Positions 23,095 to 32,768 of a stretch of DNA of 64,000 nucleotides are shown here, piece by piece. Position numbers and translations under genes: made by a program. A model generated the notes under the pieces. It saw only the letters and a program-made list of their open reading frames with translations, ran no database searches and was not told where the DNA came from. The stretch covers positions 62,001 to 126,000 of the forward strand of contig PBVT01000047.1 of assembly GCA_002728755.1 (NCBI GenBank). Reading direction: 5' to 3'. How positions within the stretch are numbered: position 1 is the first letter of the stretch; the number at the start of each line of letters is the position of its first letter. The DNA comes from Myxococcales bacterium (lineage in GTDB: Bacteria > Myxococcota_A > UBA9042 > UBA3505).

Positions 23095-26000
23095 GTGTCG
23101 TCTAACTCCCAAATAGCTGTCCATGTATGCGAACGACTTCGTCGTTCCACAAGGATCAATCGAGCCATCGTCGCATCGATTATTCTGCTTCATGTGGCGA
23201 TTGTTACGATCGTGGCCGGAGTTTTTGCGTCCCATTTAGCCCCAATCCTGGTTCGAGACACCGTACTCGTATCCCTTGGAGTTCTTAGTCTACTCTTGAT
23301 TTTTCAAACCGTGCGCGCGTTTCGCTACGGTAAATCCCTGACGTGGTACGCGGCCTATGTTGAAAGAAACACGCCAGAGTTCCGGTCATCTCTCGTAACA
23401 AGTATTCAACTCCAGGAAGACGAACGACTTGTCGTGCCAGACTGGGTAGAAAACGGCCTCGCTACACAAGTCGAAAAATCGGTTCCACAGATCCCTGTAG
23501 ACACCGTCACCGGGCGGTCTGCACAGCATAAGGCCTTCGTTGCCCTGGCCTGTACCGTTGCTGTCTTAGCCGCGATCACGCTGAATTATCGAGCAGAGGT
23601 TCAAAATGGCCTCCTGGATTTATTCGCCCCCATCATCGCCTCGGATACGGACGGCCCGAGCGATACGCAGACTGATACCGTCGTCCACAGTATCGCCATC
23701 GATGTGATTCCGCCCGCCTATACCAACCTGCAAAGCCGTGCACTGCCCGGTTTCTCTGGGCACCTTTCGGTGTATCCGGGTACTGAGATCGCCGTACGAG
23801 GCCTGGCGGCTCTAGAAAACACCAGCGATCTCTTTGTTGTGCTTCCCAGTGATCAGGACGAACGCAGGCTTCAGGAACAGCAGAGCTGCCTAAGCCGTGA
23901 AGAGCTCTCCGAGAAGGCTCATCAGGCCTGTCGAAGCGAAGACCTGTGGGCCAATGATGTCCGGTTTTCGTTTGAATGTTCCCAGGGCGGATATAAGAAA
24001 GTCGGCTTCTCCTGCGTCGAACCCAAGACCCTGAGACTGAACGAATCGCGGTTCGAGTTTCGGCACCTTGTGACGTCGGGGGGGCCATTCTGGTTTGGTG
24101 CTATCGCCGATGATTGGACCTACACACAATCCCGCCCCTACCGATTGGATCTACAGGTGGATGAGACTCCAAGAGTCCGCATTCTCTTCCCACCACAAGA
24201 CTCGGAAGTGCGTATCGACGATGAAGTTCGGGTCATGTTCGAAGCTCGCGACGACTTCGGCATCGCGGCCGTACGTCGCAAGACCCATGTCGAGGGCCGG
24301 AAAAACGAGCAAACCCGGAATGTAGGAAGCCCGGATGCCACACGGCTCTACTCTACCAGCGATACGCTGGACCTACGCGATATTGGAGCCAGCCCGGGCG
24401 ATGTCGTGGTCGTCTCCTACGAAGCCAAAGATACCAACACAGTGAATGGTCCGCAGACGGCACAATCGGCACCACGCCGGTTCAAGATATTCAGTCCAGA
24501 TGAGCAACATCAGAAAAACCTGGAGAAAGAACAAGCCCTGTTTGAAGAGCTTATTATTCGGTTAGCGGAACGATTGGTCTTCGAACCCAATTGGAAAGCC
24601 GGTCAGGCGCCAGAAGAAGCGTACGCAGAATATCGACGTATGCTACGTGAGGAAGCCGTTTATCTGCGTAGCTTTGATGAGCTAGTGCGGGGACTTATCG
24701 AAGACCCGCAGACAACAGATCTGATTCGTTCATCGCTTGAGACGATCCTGAAACAGCAACGAGAGCTGCATCAGCAGGACACAACCAACGCGAACAACAT
24801 ATACGGTAGAGATCTCGAGAACCCTGTTCGTATACGACGAGCCTTCCGTCTTCACTCTAAAATCATCGATCGTTTCGAATACGATGTCCTGGCTCTCGAT
24901 GATCTGGTTGTTCAGCAACGCCAGGATCGTCTCGCATCCGATTCGGAACGACTCAAAGATCGAAGTGAAGAGCTTCGCTCCCTGATCGCAGCGATGAAGG
25001 ATAAAGCGTCCGATTCAAAGATGCGACAGGCCCTCGACGTGCTGGATCGATTGTCCCAACGTGTCAATGACATGCGCCAGGAAATGGGCAAGATGGCGCA
25101 GAAGATGCCGGACGAAAACTTCAACCCAGATGCCCTGCTTCGACAGAAAAACAATGTAGGGTTATCCGACGTGGACAAACGTTTGGAGCAAATCCGGCAG
25201 CTCCTCAAGGACGGGCGACTCGAAGAAGCCCTCAAACTCGCAGAATCTCTGGAGCGAGACGTTCAACAGCTGAGCGAACAAATGCAAGAAGGGGTCATGC
25301 GACCGCGCAAATCTGGTGGCAATAGCCAGATGTCCAAAGATGTCCAGCGCTCCATGCGTGATCTAGACAATCTCGCCCGCAAACAAGAGAAGCTCATCAA
25401 ACAAACCGAACGACTCGAAGCCAAAGAACGCGCGGCGCTGAAGAAGCGCTTTGATGAAGGCCTCGACAAGGAATTGGAAGAGGCTAAGAAGAAGGTCTCC
25501 GACGTAAGTGATCGTCTCCAGCAAATCCCAAAGAAGCCCCTACACCCCTACGATAAGAAAGCTCTAAACGAAGCTGAGAAAGAGTTGGATCGTCTTGGTA
25601 AGCGGCTCGAAAGTCGAGACATTCAGAAAGCGTCCGAACAGGCGAAAAAACTATCCAAGAAGATGGAGCAATTGGCGATGGAGATGAAACTCTCCGCACG
25701 CCGTAACCAGAAAGCCCGAAAGAAAATGCAAAAGGCTCGAAAAATGCGAAAGGCGTCGGGTCAGTGCAAAAAGGCCGGCGATCAGCTGAGCGAACTTGCC
25801 GATGACCTGGACTCTCTCGTGCCCGAGCCGCAGGAATCCCTGGGAAAGAAGGGAGTGAAAAAGGCCAAGGATTTACAGAAGAAGCAGAGCGCGCTTCGCA
25901 AGGAGCTCGGTAAAGCTACAAAGAAGTTGGATAAACTAGGTGAAAACGCGCCATCACTAAAGCGCCTGGTTAAAGGTATGTCGCAGGGAGCTGAACGTAT

Positions 26001-26310
26001 GATGGAGAGAGCTTCAAAGCGTCTTGGTGATGGAAACCCCAAACACGCTCGCCCCCATCAGGAGGATGCCCTCGAACGCCTCAAGAGTGCTCGGGACCAA
26101 CTCAAGAACGCTATGAAACCCAACGGAAGCCATGGGGGAGCGGAGTCCGTTGGAGTTCGTCCGTCAACAGAACCCGTAGAGATTCCAGGAAAGGAAGCAC
26201 ATAAAGTACCTCGTAACTTTCGAAATCTCTTGATGCGAACCATGAAGGAAAAAATACCAGACCGCTATGACGGCGCCCTGGAACAATACTTCCGGGAGTT
26301 GGCCCAATGA
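23095..26310 (+). CDS. DUF4175-like membrane protein with long coiled coil
   Basis: This protein of about 1,071 residues opens the MoxR/Bat-type cluster. Two hydrophobic segments near the start (IVASIILLHVAIVTIVAGVF and VLVSLGVLSLLLIF) and a third around residue 155 suggest an N-terminal membrane anchor. A beta-rich region (about 200-460) follows, then ~500 residues of highly charged Lys/Glu/Arg-rich heptads, a long coiled coil. This is the layout of DUF4175 proteins found with MoxR, DUF58 and VWA proteins. Two GTG codons (23092, 23095) are possible; the second sits seven bases from GGAGG, so I prefer it. The stop overlaps the next start (ATGA). A structural or scaffolding role at the envelope is likely but unproven. 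Confidence 0.82.
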   Translation: MSSNSQIAVHVCERLRRSTRINRAIVASIILLHVAIVTIVAGVFASHLAPILVRDTVLVSLGVLSLLLIFQTVRAFRYGKSLTWYAAYVERNTPEFRSSLVTSIQLQEDERLVVPDWVENGLATQVEKSVPQIPVDTVTGRSAQHKAFVALACTVAVLAAITLNYRAEVQNGLLDLFAPIIASDTDGPSDTQTDTVVHSIAIDVIPPAYTNLQSRALPGFSGHLSVYPGTEIAVRGLAALENTSDLFVVLPSDQDERRLQEQQSCLSREELSEKAHQACRSEDLWANDVRFSFECSQGGYKKVGFSCVEPKTLRLNESRFEFRHLVTSGGPFWFGAIADDWTYTQSRPYRLDLQVDETPRVRILFPPQDSEVRIDDEVRVMFEARDDFGIAAVRRKTHVEGRKNEQTRNVGSPDATRLYSTSDTLDLRDIGASPGDVVVVSYEAKDTNTVNGPQTAQSAPRRFKIFSPDEQHQKNLEKEQALFEELIIRLAERLVFEPNWKAGQAPEEAYAEYRRMLREEAVYLRSFDELVRGLIEDPQTTDLIRSSLETILKQQRELHQQDTTNANNIYGRDLENPVRIRRAFRLHSKIIDRFEYDVLALDDLVVQQRQDRLASDSERLKDRSEELRSLIAAMKDKASDSKMRQALDVLDRLSQRVNDMRQEMGKMAQKMPDENFNPDALLRQKNNVGLSDVDKRLEQIRQLLKDGRLEEALKLAESLERDVQQLSEQMQEGVMRPRKSGGNSQMSKDVQRSMRDLDNLARKQEKLIKQTERLEAKERAALKKRFDEGLDKELEEAKKKVSDVSDRLQQIPKKPLHPYDKKALNEAEKELDRLGKRLESRDIQKASEQAKKLSKKMEQLAMEMKLSARRNQKARKKMQKARKMRKASGQCKKAGDQLSELADDLDSLVPEPQESLGKKGVKKAKDLQKKQSALRKELGKATKKLDKLGENAPSLKRLVKGMSQGAERMMERASKRLGDGNPKHARPHQEDALERLKSARDQLKNAMKPNGSHGGAESVGVRPSTEPVEIPGKEAHKVPRNFRNLLMRTMKEKIPDRYDGALEQYFRELAQ

Positions 26311-27920
26311 CCTCTATCAAACCAACGCTATGCGGGGTTCTCCTGGTACTCCTGATGGTACCTTCCTTGACGGCGCAGGAGTTGCACCCAACGCCAGATA
26401 CAGATTGTCCTCCGGCGGTTGATGTCGCGAAGGCAATGAACTTTCTTCGGGCTGAACAGCTCGAAGACGCCATCCCTCTACTCGTACCGAAACAGGCCAC
26501 ATGCGTCGATAATCTGCGCTACCTATATGCTCTGGGACACCTACGTCTTCTGGAAGGCAAATATGGCGTATCGCGTATGCACTTTGAACAGGCTTTAGCG
26601 CTGGCCGAAGACGAATCCATGAAGTCCATGGTTCACCATTGGTTCGAGCTCGCCAGCGAGACCGAAACTCTGACATCGAGTTTTGACCGCTATGACGACC
26701 CGGACAATCTATTCTCCGTGCTCTACCCTCCGGGAAAGGACGCTGTTCTTGTTCCATATATTAAGGAAGCTTTCCCAAAAATCCGACAACGGATTGGGGA
26801 TGTTTTTGGCTACCATCCGGATTTCCCGGTCCGGATCGAAATATACGGTTCGCCCGAAGAGATGGCCCGCGCGAGCAATCTCACTGCGGAAGAAATCCAG
26901 ACCAGTGGGACCATCGCGCTCTGCAAACATCGCAAGTTGATGCTGACCTCTCCCAAGGCTCTTCTCCAGGGCTACGGTTGGTTGGATACCCTATCCCATG
27001 AGTACGTACATTATGTGATCCAGCGCTTAACAGGAGACCGGGTCCCCATCTGGATACACGAAGGTCTTGCCAAGTATCTTGAGACGCGCTGGCGCTCCGA
27101 AAAGAGCCTGGCCATGCGGCCCAGTAGCCAGCACCGACTCCGTCGTGCTCTGAAGGATAAGGAGCTGATCCCCTTCGAAGACATGAGCCCTTCCATGGCA
27201 AAGCTGCCCTCTCAGGATCACACCCTTCTGGCCTTCGCCGAAGTATACACCGTCGCCCAGTACCTTGATGCAGGTCATGGAACCGCCGGAATACGAAAAC
27301 TTCTCCGGCTTATGAATGATGGGAAGACCGATAAAGAGGCTATGTCAGAAGTTCTGGGCATGTCCTTCCGGAGCTTTGAAAAAAAGTGGAAACGGTTTCT
27401 CCGGAAACAAAAGTGGCGTTCTGTTCCCGCAGGAACTCTAGATCTCCTGGTCTTCAAAGATCGAAACAACCCTGACACCGAGCGAAAACGAATCGGTCAG
27501 AAAGCGGCCGAGGACTTCACCTATCTGGGAGATCTGCTGCATGGTCGAGACAAACCGCACGCTGCGGCGATCGAATATAAGAAGGCATCCAAACGAACCA
27601 AAGGTGTAAATCCAGCGATTCAAAGTAAGCTCGCGAAAGCGCTCTTGGATTCTGGGGACGCCGCCACGGCCTACGACGAAGTCCAAGGCCCACTACCGTA
27701 TTATCCAGAGGACTTCAGTCTTCAATTGAATCTGGGGCGCGCAGCTGTGCGGCTCGGTAAATACCAACAGGCTTTCGAAGCCCTTACCCTGGCTTTACGC
27801 AGAAACCCCTTCGATGTAGAAGTTCACGGGTTGATGAAGAAAACCGCCGATAAACTGGGAAAGAAAGAAATCGTCGAACGGGAACAGGAAGCCATGCGCC
27901 TGCTCCGCATCAATAGATAA
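26307..27920 (+). CDS. Exported peptidase MA-like protein with TPRs
   Basis: This 537-residue protein has a signal peptide (VLLVLLMVPSLTAQ), an N-terminal TPR-like helical region (about 35-120), and a gluzincin-type peptidase core. HEYVHYVIQ gives the zinc-binding HExxH, and the downstream PIWIHEGLAKYLE supplies the third ligand Glu, as in the peptidase MA-like family. C-terminal TPRs (about 415-530, AAIEYKKASKR and FSLQLNLGRAAVRLGKYQQA) follow. It overlaps the DUF4175 gene by four bases and precedes moxR by 28 nt, so it is part of the same operon. A periplasmic protease in a VWA/MoxR cluster is a slightly unusual addition. Activity on cell-envelope substrates is inferred. Confidence 0.85.
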   Translation: MTSIKPTLCGVLLVLLMVPSLTAQELHPTPDTDCPPAVDVAKAMNFLRAEQLEDAIPLLVPKQATCVDNLRYLYALGHLRLLEGKYGVSRMHFEQALALAEDESMKSMVHHWFELASETETLTSSFDRYDDPDNLFSVLYPPGKDAVLVPYIKEAFPKIRQRIGDVFGYHPDFPVRIEIYGSPEEMARASNLTAEEIQTSGTIALCKHRKLMLTSPKALLQGYGWLDTLSHEYVHYVIQRLTGDRVPIWIHEGLAKYLETRWRSEKSLAMRPSSQHRLRRALKDKELIPFEDMSPSMAKLPSQDHTLLAFAEVYTVAQYLDAGHGTAGIRKLLRLMNDGKTDKEAMSEVLGMSFRSFEKKWKRFLRKQKWRSVPAGTLDLLVFKDRNNPDTERKRIGQKAAEDFTYLGDLLHGRDKPHAAAIEYKKASKRTKGVNPAIQSKLAKALLDSGDAATAYDEVQGPLPYYPEDFSLQLNLGRAAVRLGKYQQAFEALTLALRRNPFDVEVHGLMKKTADKLGKKEIVEREQEAMRLLRINR

Positions 27921-27948
27921 CCAGACGACTCTGGTTTCAAGGACACCA

Positions 27949-28998
27949 ATGGCAAAGAAAAATACAGAGCAAGTACCGGAACCGGCCGTTCCAGCCGAAG
28001 ACCAAGCAACCGTCGAGGTAGGGAGCGACGAGGCCCAAAAAGCCCGTGAGGTACGAGACCAGGTGCTCACACAGATCGGTCAGCGAATTGTCGGCCAGGA
28101 ACAAGTCATTGAGCTCCTTTTGATCGGTCTATGTGCCCGAGGGCACGGGCTATTCATCGGGGTGCCCGGTCTGGCGAAAACGCTACTCATCAGTACATTA
28201 GCCGAAGCAACGCACCTGAACTTCAATCGAATCCAGTTCACCCCGGATCTCATGCCCAGCGACATTACGGGAACCGATGTTCTGGAAGAAGATGCGGCCA
28301 GCAAGAGACGTGAATTCCGTTTCGTACCAGGGCCCGTGTTCACGAATATCCTGCTCGCAGATGAAATCAACAGAACCCCTCCCAAGACACAGGCAGCCCT
28401 TCTACAGGCAATGCAGGAGCGCGAGGTAACGGCTGGAGGACGAACCTATCCTCTTGAGGAACCCTTCCTTGTCTTTGCGACGCAGAATCCGATTGAACAA
28501 GAGGGAACCTACCCGCTCCCCGAGGCACAGTTGGACCGCTTCATGTTCAGCATAGACGTCCGCTATCCTTCGTTCACAGAAGAAGTCGAGGTCGTTCGGC
28601 GAACCACTCTGGCGGAAGAAAGCACCGTTACCCCTGTCATCTCGGGAGAAGAGGTTCTGGAGCTCCAGAAGGTTGTGCGCGAAGTTCCCGTCAGTGACCA
28701 TGTCCTACAGTTCGCTGTTCGGCTGGTACAAGCCACCCGACCTGGGGCAGAAGAACAAACCCCATTGGTCGACCGCTTCGTTTCCTGGGGAGCCGGTCCA
28801 CGCGCGGGCCAGTTTCTGATACTTGGTGGTAAGGCCAGAGCTCTTCTAGATGGTCGACATACGGTCGACGTGGAAGACATCCAGGCCCTCGTCCCGTTCA
28901 TTCTCTCGCACCGGCTCCTGCTGAACTATCATGCAGAAGCAGAGCGAATTTCGGTACGTAATGTACTTGACGAACTCTTGGATTCAATCGGGCCGTGA
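27949..28998 (+). CDS. MoxR-family AAA+ ATPase
   Basis: This 349-residue MoxR ATPase is a chaperone-like AAA+ protein that works with VWA-domain partners in maturation of metal enzymes or envelope complexes. Walker A is GVPGLAKT (71-78) and Walker B is ILLADEINR (134-142). The sensor region ATQNPIEQEGTYPLPEAQLDRF is the MoxR signature, and the C-terminal lid (about 270-349) is present. A ~40-residue acidic, Ala/Glu-rich N-terminal extension precedes the core. Overlap with the following DUF58 gene is four bases (GTGA). The target is unknown but is likely in the adjacent VWA/DUF58 proteins. Confidence 0.96.
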   Translation: MAKKNTEQVPEPAVPAEDQATVEVGSDEAQKAREVRDQVLTQIGQRIVGQEQVIELLLIGLCARGHGLFIGVPGLAKTLLISTLAEATHLNFNRIQFTPDLMPSDITGTDVLEEDAASKRREFRFVPGPVFTNILLADEINRTPPKTQAALLQAMQEREVTAGGRTYPLEEPFLVFATQNPIEQEGTYPLPEAQLDRFMFSIDVRYPSFTEEVEVVRRTTLAEESTVTPVISGEEVLELQKVVREVPVSDHVLQFAVRLVQATRPGAEEQTPLVDRFVSWGAGPRAGQFLILGGKARALLDGRHTVDVEDIQALVPFILSHRLLLNYHAEAERISVRNVLDELLDSIGP

Positions 28999-29885
28999 AG
29001 CCATTACGGAACAACGAACGCCTGTCTGAACTCTTAACTCGAGTCCAGGGTATGCGCCTCGATGCGCAGGGACTCGTCGAAGGGTTCCTTTCGGGTCGCC
29101 ACCGTAGCCCTCATCATGGCGTAAGCATCGAGTTCTCCGACCATAAGGAGTATGCTCCCGGAGACGATCTCCGAACCATTGACTGGAAAGTCTATGGTCG
29201 CTCGGACAAGCTCTATATCAAACGGTTTCACCACGAAACCGACCTGACGGCTCGCATCATCCTTGATGGCTCTGGCTCTATGGCCTATGGCCCGGATGAT
29301 TCCATGAAATACCGATGCGCTGGGGTGTTTGCCCTCGCATTGTCCTATCTATTTTTGCGACAAGGGGACCGGGTCGAGATGCAGGTTGTATCGGACCAGG
29401 TACAAGGCCGTGTTCCAGCTCGTCCGGGCCTGGGCCATTTCGCCTCCATGGCAAAGATGTTGGAAACCACTGTCCCCGAGGGGGAGACCGCCCTCGGTCC
29501 CGTACTGGATGGTCAGGTGGAACGATTTGGTCGACGACGAGCGATTATCATTCTGACGGATGTCTTTGAGGATCCAGAGCGATTGTTCCGGCCCATGCGT
29601 GCCCTACGCGCCAGAGGCTGTTCTGTCCTTCTGTTGCATGTCCTACATGGGGACGAACTCGACTTCCCATTCGATGGAGTCCGTGATTTCCGCTCCATGG
29701 AAACAGACGGAAATCTCGTGACAGAGCCGCAACTTATTCGCGGACTCTACCTTAAACGCATGCAAGCCCACCTGGAAACCATCACCACCGGGGTCCAGCA
29801 ATCCAACGTTGGATATTTACGGATTCGAACCGGTGACTCCCTCGAAGCCCCTCTATACGAGCTGGTACGGCGGGGTCTTCCATGA
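28995..29885 (+). CDS. DUF58 protein (MoxR partner)
   Basis: This 296-residue protein starts at a GTG that overlaps the moxR stop. The core has the DUF58 signature GRHRSPHHGVSIEFSDHKEY followed by PGDDLRTIDWKVYGRSDKLY, then a VWA-like domain (DLTARIILDGSGSM, with a DGSGS MIDAS-like motif at about residue 90). DUF58 proteins are the usual partners of MoxR ATPases and may deliver them to clients. The length is normal. It overlaps the next gene by four bases. The cytoplasmic location is inferred from the lack of a signal peptide. Confidence 0.93.
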   Translation: MKPLRNNERLSELLTRVQGMRLDAQGLVEGFLSGRHRSPHHGVSIEFSDHKEYAPGDDLRTIDWKVYGRSDKLYIKRFHHETDLTARIILDGSGSMAYGPDDSMKYRCAGVFALALSYLFLRQGDRVEMQVVSDQVQGRVPARPGLGHFASMAKMLETTVPEGETALGPVLDGQVERFGRRRAIIILTDVFEDPERLFRPMRALRARGCSVLLLHVLHGDELDFPFDGVRDFRSMETDGNLVTEPQLIRGLYLKRMQAHLETITTGVQQSNVGYLRIRTGDSLEAPLYELVRRGLP

Positions 29886-31990
29886 ATTTCGTACAGCCGA
29901 TTTTTCTGTCGGGCCTTGTCCTGGCCGCCGTGCCGATACTTATTCATCTCATCAATCGAAAAAGAGCACGTCGCCTCGAATTTTCGGCGCTCGAATTTCT
30001 TCTACGTCGTGACCCACGACTAGCCAAACGATTAAAAATGAAAGAGCTCCTCTTATTGCTCTTTCGAACACTCCTGGTCATGGCCATCCCCTTGGCATTG
30101 GCTCGTCCCTATCTGCCATCCTCATCTTCAGGTTCCGCTCCATTAGGTGCACCCCGAAGTGTCGTGATTGTCGTCGACCGTGGGATCGAACAGTGGGTAG
30201 ACGACGACCGCGTCGATTCCTATCGGCCCATATGGAACCGTACCGTACGTAAAGCGCGCGAAGTGTTGAACCGTTTGCCTCCCGGATCCACAGCAGCCGT
30301 CATCTTCGCAGATCGGGGTAGACCGACGTTACTCGAATCGCATCTGAGCCAAGATCCTCTCAAGTTGGGAAGAAAGCTCTCCCGTATCAAGCCAACCTAT
30401 ATGCGATCCGACCTGAAAGATGCGGCAGGGTTGGCACGTACTCTTCTGTCCGAAGAGGGTCTAGAACACCGTGAGATTCGAATCGTCGCCTCCTTTTCCG
30501 TCACCGATATCGCAGAACTCGAATCCCTCGACTTTCGCGGGATTGACTTACATCTGCACCCGATTCTACGGAAGACTCCTCCCTCCAATATACGGTTATC
30601 CAGTGTACGACAGAGCCAAACTTCCGATGGTGGAAGTGAGCTGATAACCCAGGTTGAAAATCACACCGCCAGTTCATCTGATGCTGCTGTCACGTTGCAA
30701 CTCGGAAAACAGGTGGTTCGCCAAGCCATCCAATTAGACCCCAACTCTTCGAAAGAGGTTCGGTTTGGCCTGGGTCCCTCCGATGTATTTGAGACCGCAG
30801 AGATCCGACTCGAAAACGATGACTTTCCTCCCGACAACACATTCTTTTTCCAACGTCGGCGACACGAGGCAATCAACGTCCTCGTAGTCAATGGATCGCC
30901 CCGACCCATACGATTCCAAGATGAGGTCTTTTTCCTCCGTCGAGCCATCGAAGCACTCAAGATGGTGCGAAATGAGTTGGTCGTCGAAGTTGTCGCTCCA
31001 GAAGGATTAAAGCCGGCCACGGTAGTCGATAGGGACGTAATCATATTAGCGAACATTCATGTTCTGGACCGAGACGTGGCGCATACTCTAAAGACCGCTG
31101 TGGAGGGAGGCGTCGGGCTCCTTGTCACGGTCGGAGATCAGAGCGATTCGGACTTTGGCGATAGCCTGCGTGATCTTCTCGTACTACCTCTACGTGAAAT
31201 CCATGGCTCCGACGCACGCCTTTCCACCGACGACGGCCTCGGTGTCGGCAATATTGATATTCGGGCGGATGGAGCACGTCTCTTAGCTGGTAAGGGTGGA
31301 GAAAGTATCCGACAGGCTCGAATCTTTCGATACGCTGTACTCGCTCCCCCGAGCCCGTCCGACACGAATATATCCACATGGGTAACTCTGGAAAATGGTG
31401 CCCCCCTACTCCTTGAGCGCCAACAGGGCCGTGGCCGGACCATGCTCCTGGCTACAAGTATTGATTTCGACTGGACCGATCTTCCGGCCCATCCGGGCTA
31501 TGTCCAGCTCGTCAGCGTACTTCTCGATCATCTATCGGGTGGTGGAACCACGAGCGGTCGCAGCCAGATCCATCCAGGAGATCCCTGGACCGTCTCGCTG
31601 CCAAGAAATGTGAAGATCCGTTCCGTCGACGTGAAAGGTCCCGATTCTACAGCAAAGACCGAAATCCGTAAGACTGGCGAACGGCTTCAATTGACCGTCC
31701 GAGAGGCCAAGCTCCCGGGCAGCTACCAGGTCTATGTGAACCTGGCGGACGGCTCCGAATTAAAGTACCTCTTCTCAGTAAACGTGGCTCGCAGTGATAT
31801 ACAGCGAATCCCCGCCACAGCCAAAGCGGTCAAGAAGATAGAAAACGCGGTCGGCAAAAAGCATACGCCTGCGAAACGAAAGGCCGACCCGGATAGCACG
31901 ACAGTCGCAGGAACACCTGTCTGGCATTTTCTGTTGTTCAGCCTGGTCTTATTGCTGGCCATGGAGGCCTACACAGCATTCAAGGTCTAG
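29882..31990 (+). CDS. BatA-like membrane protein
   Basis: This 702-residue protein opens with the BatA N-terminal domain (TIGR02226-type): a hydrophobic start, IPILIHLINRKRARRLEFSA without break of pattern, then MKELLLLLFRTLLVMAIPLALARP as a second membrane segment. A VWA-like region (SVVIVVDRGIEQWVDD) follows; its MIDAS motif is degenerate because DRGIE replaces DxSxS. Further Ig-like and glutamine-amidotransferase-like segments follow, ending in a C-terminal membrane helix (WHFLLFSLVLLLAMEAYTAF). The protein probably sits across the inner membrane with its bulk in the periplasm. It is the last gene of the plus-strand arm and meets the minus-strand pgsA with four bases overlapping. Confidence 0.85.
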   Translation: MNFVQPIFLSGLVLAAVPILIHLINRKRARRLEFSALEFLLRRDPRLAKRLKMKELLLLLFRTLLVMAIPLALARPYLPSSSSGSAPLGAPRSVVIVVDRGIEQWVDDDRVDSYRPIWNRTVRKAREVLNRLPPGSTAAVIFADRGRPTLLESHLSQDPLKLGRKLSRIKPTYMRSDLKDAAGLARTLLSEEGLEHREIRIVASFSVTDIAELESLDFRGIDLHLHPILRKTPPSNIRLSSVRQSQTSDGGSELITQVENHTASSSDAAVTLQLGKQVVRQAIQLDPNSSKEVRFGLGPSDVFETAEIRLENDDFPPDNTFFFQRRRHEAINVLVVNGSPRPIRFQDEVFFLRRAIEALKMVRNELVVEVVAPEGLKPATVVDRDVIILANIHVLDRDVAHTLKTAVEGGVGLLVTVGDQSDSDFGDSLRDLLVLPLREIHGSDARLSTDDGLGVGNIDIRADGARLLAGKGGESIRQARIFRYAVLAPPSPSDTNISTWVTLENGAPLLLERQQGRGRTMLLATSIDFDWTDLPAHPGYVQLVSVLLDHLSGGGTTSGRSQIHPGDPWTVSLPRNVKIRSVDVKGPDSTAKTEIRKTGERLQLTVREAKLPGSYQVYVNLADGSELKYLFSVNVARSDIQRIPATAKAVKKIENAVGKKHTPAKRKADPDSTTVAGTPVWHFLLFSLVLLLAMEAYTAFKV

Positions 31991-32718
31991 GAGTCCGCCT
32001 CGGATCCTTCATCGCGACGAATCATTTCCTGGGCAAAGCCCCAGGTGTATTCAATCGCCGACCAGACCGATAGAACCAGAGCACCATAGAGCCCAAGCTC
32101 TCCCCAATGATGGAAATCCATCGTGTAGGAGATGCTCGGTAGCTCATAGGAAAAGTGAAGTATCAGTCCACCTAGACCGACTAATTGCAGACCGGTTTTC
32201 CATTTTCCGACCCAGCTTACCGGCACTTTGATCCCCTCGGCCCCAGCGACCGCACGCAAGCCGTTGATGAACATCTCGCGCGCAATCAACACAATCGCCA
32301 ACCATGGTTCGAGACGACCAAGGTGTACAAGCTCTACAAGTAGAGCCATTACCAACAACTTGTCAGCTACCGGGTCGAGGAATTGACCGACCACTGTGTT
32401 CAGATTTTTTCGACGAGCCAACCACCCATCTACGTAATCTGTAAAACTCGCAATCGCGAAGGCGATCGTCGCAAATAGAGCCCATCGCTGGTTATCTACT
32501 GTGCAACTATTCTCGGTGCACCCACTTTTGTACACGAGCCAGATAATGGGAGGGATCCCTGCAATCCGAATATAGGTCAGCACATTCGGCAGCTTTGTCA
32601 GGCTCTGCACGAATGAAATTCGGGGTAGATGCGGTCGCCGGAGTCGAAATCGAAGTGGGATTCGAAGACGACCACGCACTCGCCTGAGCCGTAATTTTGA
32701 AAACCGCTTTGGTGCCAT
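31987..32718 (-). CDS. pgsA: CDP-diacylglycerol-glycerol-3-phosphate 3-phosphatidyltransferase (PgsA type)
   Basis: This 243-residue integral membrane enzyme belongs to the CDP-alcohol phosphatidyltransferase family and probably makes phosphatidylglycerol phosphate. The family signature is complete: DYVDGWLARRKNLNTVVGQFLDPVADK fits D-x2-D-G-x2-A-R-x8-G-x3-D-x3-D, with four Asp for metal binding. Several hydrophobic segments follow. The first ~35 residues are unusually Arg-rich (RLRRVRGRLRIP and onward) and precede the conserved start NVLTYIRI. No obvious ribosome site precedes the ATG, so the true start is somewhat uncertain. It lies at the junction of the two arms of the MoxR/VWA cluster, an odd place for a lipid-synthesis gene. 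Confidence 0.88.
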   Translation of the reverse strand: MAPKRFSKLRLRRVRGRLRIPLRFRLRRPHLPRISFVQSLTKLPNVLTYIRIAGIPPIIWLVYKSGCTENSCTVDNQRWALFATIAFAIASFTDYVDGWLARRKNLNTVVGQFLDPVADKLLVMALLVELVHLGRLEPWLAIVLIAREMFINGLRAVAGAEGIKVPVSWVGKWKTGLQLVGLGGLILHFSYELPSISYTMDFHHWGELGLYGALVLSVWSAIEYTWGFAQEMIRRDEGSEADS

Positions 32719-32768
32719 AGGAACGACTTATCAGATTTTGAACGATTTGCATCCGATATTCGAGGTGC

